This document shows, piece after piece, positions 61,162 through 64,000 of a stretch of DNA of 64,000 nucleotides. Below the pieces are notes generated by a model, which ran no database searches, was not told the DNA's origin, and was given only the letters and a program-made list of their open reading frames with translations. The stretch comes from Blattamonas nauphoetae (Eukaryota > Preaxostyla > Oxymonadida). The stretch spans positions 1 to 64,000 of the forward strand of contig JARBJD010000375.1 in the NCBI GenBank assembly GCA_033064195.1, given 5' to 3'. A program made the position numbers and the translations under genes. Position 1 is the first letter of the stretch, and every line of letters starts with the position of its first letter.

Positions 61162-61430
61162 TCTCACACAGATCCAAGAAATATTCCCTGAGTCGTGACA
61201 TGATTCCAATCCAGATTGTCTTCAAGTTGATTATAAGAACTCTCTTGCTTCTGTATCAAAGCCATTCAGGAACTGAGTAGCATTGTCGTGACAACAACAG
61301 ACACTCAAAAAGAAAATCAGTTTCAAAAGATTTGGGTTGTCCATTATTGACTACAATTTTTTCTATTCAATAGGGGATCAGCCAGAAATTCCGACTGCTC
61401 GTCGATTATTTTCCATTGATCCTCCCTTTG
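61162..61430 (+). mobile_element. Right-hand remnant of Element 4
   Basis: Immediately outside Element 3 the fibre gene of Element 4 resumes (CAGATCCAAGAAAT, GATTGTCTTCAAGTTGAT, GAACTGAGTAGCATTGTCG all match 43905-44030). A faint trace of the small beta-rich gene follows around 61375-61425 (GATCAGCCAGAAATTC). Heavily worn; similarity then stops. Confidence 0.75.
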
Positions 61431-64000
61431 TTTAAATCTCCATCCGTTCACTGATATCGTTCGTTTCACTATTTCATCGCTATTTTTCTGAACTTACTGG
61501 GAAACAGTGGGAAAGGGGCTCTCTTTTATTCAATTGGCTTTGTGTTTGATGAAAAATGTTGAAAATGGGATGATCACCTTGTCGAAAGATACTGGACTAA
61601 AACAGAACAAACATGAATGAAAGAGAGAATAGTGAAATGTGAAAGTGTCAACATTGTCACACTCTTTCTTCTGGCCTCTTCAACTGTTTACGATCGTTCT
61701 TTCTTATCCTCTGCTTTCTCTTCACAATCACGATTGAGTCGTCAATCTCTCCATACGCAAAACGAATATCATCTTGTAGTGTTCATTTCAGCTTGAACCG
61801 GAAAGATTCACAATCTCGAACTGGCCAGAATCATGAACAACTTGAAGAACGTGGATCGACTCCCTCGATAGAATGATACAGACTCGGGCGCTTCCAAAGA
61901 TTGCTTCCGAAGATATCGTGGAAGAGGGTGTGGACAGAGAGGTAACGATAAAATGTTATTTCGTCCTTCTCTCGATATTCGACGAAACAGCTGACGAAGG
62001 CATGGTTTGAGCTGGCCATGCGGAAGACGAAGCTGGAAGGGTCGGTAAACAAGCGAGGGAGAGGAGGGAATGAAGAGGGAATGTTAGGTCGAGGAGTGGT
62101 TCGCTGAGTTTGGTGAACGGAGGAGAGGAAGACTGGCTGAGTGTGGAGATGAGATTGAGATCTCGGTCGTGACGGAAGGGAGTGTCGGAGGGAAAGGATG
62201 AGATGTCGACTGATTTGAGAAACGAATCGATGAGGTCGGGAGGGGCTGAATATGACGATAAACCGAGAAAAGATGGAAAAGAGTGAAATACAATCAAAAT
62301 GACACACCATTCAAAAGGTGGCTATGTGTTGGAGGCATTTGGAAAGAACGGTCATACCACAGCCAATGATGGAGCAGGTCAGTAGTTTATAGCACAGGAT
62401 GTTCATCAGATGCCTGGAGCAAAGATCGACAATGGCCCATGTCATTGACAAGCTATTGTTGAGGTTGACAGATAAAATAGCGAAAAGGAAGCTTAAGAGC
62501 CTCATAGAGAGATGAAACGGAGATTTTGGGGATATATAGGTATTTGTTGGGCAAGTTGGACGAGTTGACGATGGTCTGCTCGATCAAACAGGATCTATAT
62601 GAAAATCGAAAGAGAAAGTCCCAGAGACATGTGAGTGAATGATTATTTCTTCTTCATAAGACACTGAAACAATCAATGATGTAGAAACAGACTGATTATT
62701 GTTTGTGACTCAAGATCGACGTCCTGAGAAGAAGAAAGCATGGAATGGCGAAAATAATGAATGGAAAGAGTGAACTTGACTCTCGTGTTGAGATACGGCT
62801 CTGCTAAGAAGATGATGGAGATCTGTTCGTTCACTTCCGAACATGTGGTTCATGCATCCTGAAAAGAGAAAAAATGGAAAAGCGAAACCGGAAGATGATC
62901 AGTAGAAGAGAAACGAGAAATTGTGAAGACTGTTGAGGATCATGTCTCGATCTGACTCGGCAGTGGGACAACAGGAATCGCAGGTGAGATCATGAGTGAA
63001 AACGAGAAGGAAGTACTGAGAAGAAAAAGAATACCGTTTTGTAATTGTTTGGATTCGTGGGGATGTTGTCAGAAGAAAGTGAAAGAGTCGGGGTCGGTCG
63101 GACAGGCCGACTTTTGTCCGATGTTGGGGAAGGACAGACCGACTCAGGGACTCTTGATCTACGACGTGTGAAACTTTATTTTGAGAAATATGAGATGAAT
63201 AAATTATAGAGATGCTGTGAATCAAAAATGAGAAAAAAGAATAATAAAGTGACTGGGGCGGGATTCGATCCTGGGTCCGGGGAGCAAAAGCTTGTGTGCT
63301 ACCACTTGACTAAATGGGCATTCTAGTCTGTCAAAAGGCGGGACGTGTCAAAAGCCGGGACGGGGCAAAGGGTATTTTTGTGACGGCCTTTTTCAATATC
63401 TCCGTAAATACGCATTAATACACTATATAATTCATGCCTCACACTAATTAGTTTGTTTCTGATTGGATATAAGTCAAAATCGTTGAAATGCCAAAAATTC
63501 GTAGAGAAACGAACGTCCAAAATTTAACGTGCACGATCTTGACAGAGAAGTCGTCAATAACAGAATCATCGCACGGTATTCCATTTTCAATTCATTAAAA
63601 CCCGACGAGCCCTGATGTCCCGGTTTTATCTCCTAAAGATAAGTCGCAAATCATGAATAAAATGAAGAACACACAATTAGTGAGATTCAATGCGAGTCGA
63701 TAGTGTCCATTGGAAGAAAGACTAAGAATAATGAGGAGAAGAGGAGGTGTACCTTTTAAAGCGAGAGAACATGCTTATTCTTAAAAATTGTTGAGGTTGT
63801 GTGATGAAACTTAAATTGGACGGAAGTCAAAAATGAAGAGAGGAGATGAAGAGACAATGAGAGAGACATACGGCGAATGATTTGCGTTGATCAGATGGTC
63901 ATCATCGAAAATCGTGCGGATGGAAAATTTAAAAATCAAACAATGTTTTGATCAACATTCTATTCCGTCAATTCAACATCCCAGGACCATATCCAACGCC
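61431..64000. other. Right flank, no supported gene
   Basis: No convincing gene on either strand. The longest open frame (61831-62310, minus) is low-complexity serine/proline/arginine and is mirrored by open frames in other phases. A small inverted repeat of GGTCGGTC/GACCGAC type lies at about 63088-63144. A tRNA-like stretch is listed separately. Confidence 0.55.
63251..63320 (-). other. tRNA-like remnant
   Basis: On the minus strand it contains an A-box-like TAGTCAAGTGG (63302-63312) and a B-box-like GGATCGAATCC (63261-63271) at tRNA spacing. The presumed acceptor and anticodon stems do not pair, so it is at best a decayed tRNA or the head of a tRNA-derived short repeat. Confidence 0.4.

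Noticed and set aside
61831-62310. A host gene of 159 codons on the minus strand
   Set aside because: Low-complexity S/P/R composition, overlapping open frames in other phases and no domain.
63251-63320. A functional tRNA gene on the minus strand
   Set aside because: A- and B-box-like strings are present, but acceptor, anticodon and T stems do not pair and position 37 would be a pyrimidine, so only a remnant is claimed.

Overview
The window looks like a transposon-dense region of a eukaryotic genome, probably a single-celled one. Base composition is moderately AT-rich, the standard code is used, no bacterial operons or ribosome binding sites are seen, and no clear host gene is visible. The species cannot be named from the sequence. 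Almost everything between about 2.9 and 61.4 kb belongs to Polinton/Maverick-type virus-like DNA elements, recognised by a protein-primed family B DNA polymerase, a retroviral-type integrase, an A32-type packaging ATPase and two related capsid-like proteins in a constant order. They are described here as fossils.

Layout. (1) 1-2931: flank with a 25-bp minisatellite and no supported gene. (2) Element 1, 2932-34833: older, about 8-10 breaks, 50-bp terminal inverted repeats; its right arm is split by Element 2. (3) Element 2, 18991-33300: compact (14.3 kb), 53-bp terminal repeats, nearly whole (about 2-3 breaks). (4) 34834-36987: a hAT-type DNA transposase gene behind a TATA-like box; its frame stops exactly where Element 4 begins. 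(5) Element 4, a left arm at 36987-40446 plus a worn remnant at 61162-61430, split by Element 3. (6) Element 3, 40447-61161 (20.7 kb): gene-bearing terminal inverted repeats of about 2.7 kb, about 6-8 breaks. (7) 61431-64000: flank with a decayed tRNA-like stretch and no supported gene.

Each element has the same core, read from right to left on the minus strand: polymerase, integrase, coiled-coil protein, packaging ATPase (plus strand), three proteins of unknown role, two small MAPG proteins, capsid-like protein B, capsid-like protein A and a small beta-rich protein. Elements 3 and 4 also carry a fibre-like protein with an S74 self-cleaving chaperone domain. All the elements carry, or border, genes of a repeat family built on an 'ENCxLVSEY' motif.

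The most unusual signals are: 36-bp (or 39-bp) palindromic mini-inserts lying in frame inside several element genes, in both orientations and in more than one sequence family; a T-rich box placed directly before nearly every start codon; an HNH-type module inside the polymerase; two paralogous capsid genes; and a shared terminus motif that also occurs upstream of the hAT gene.
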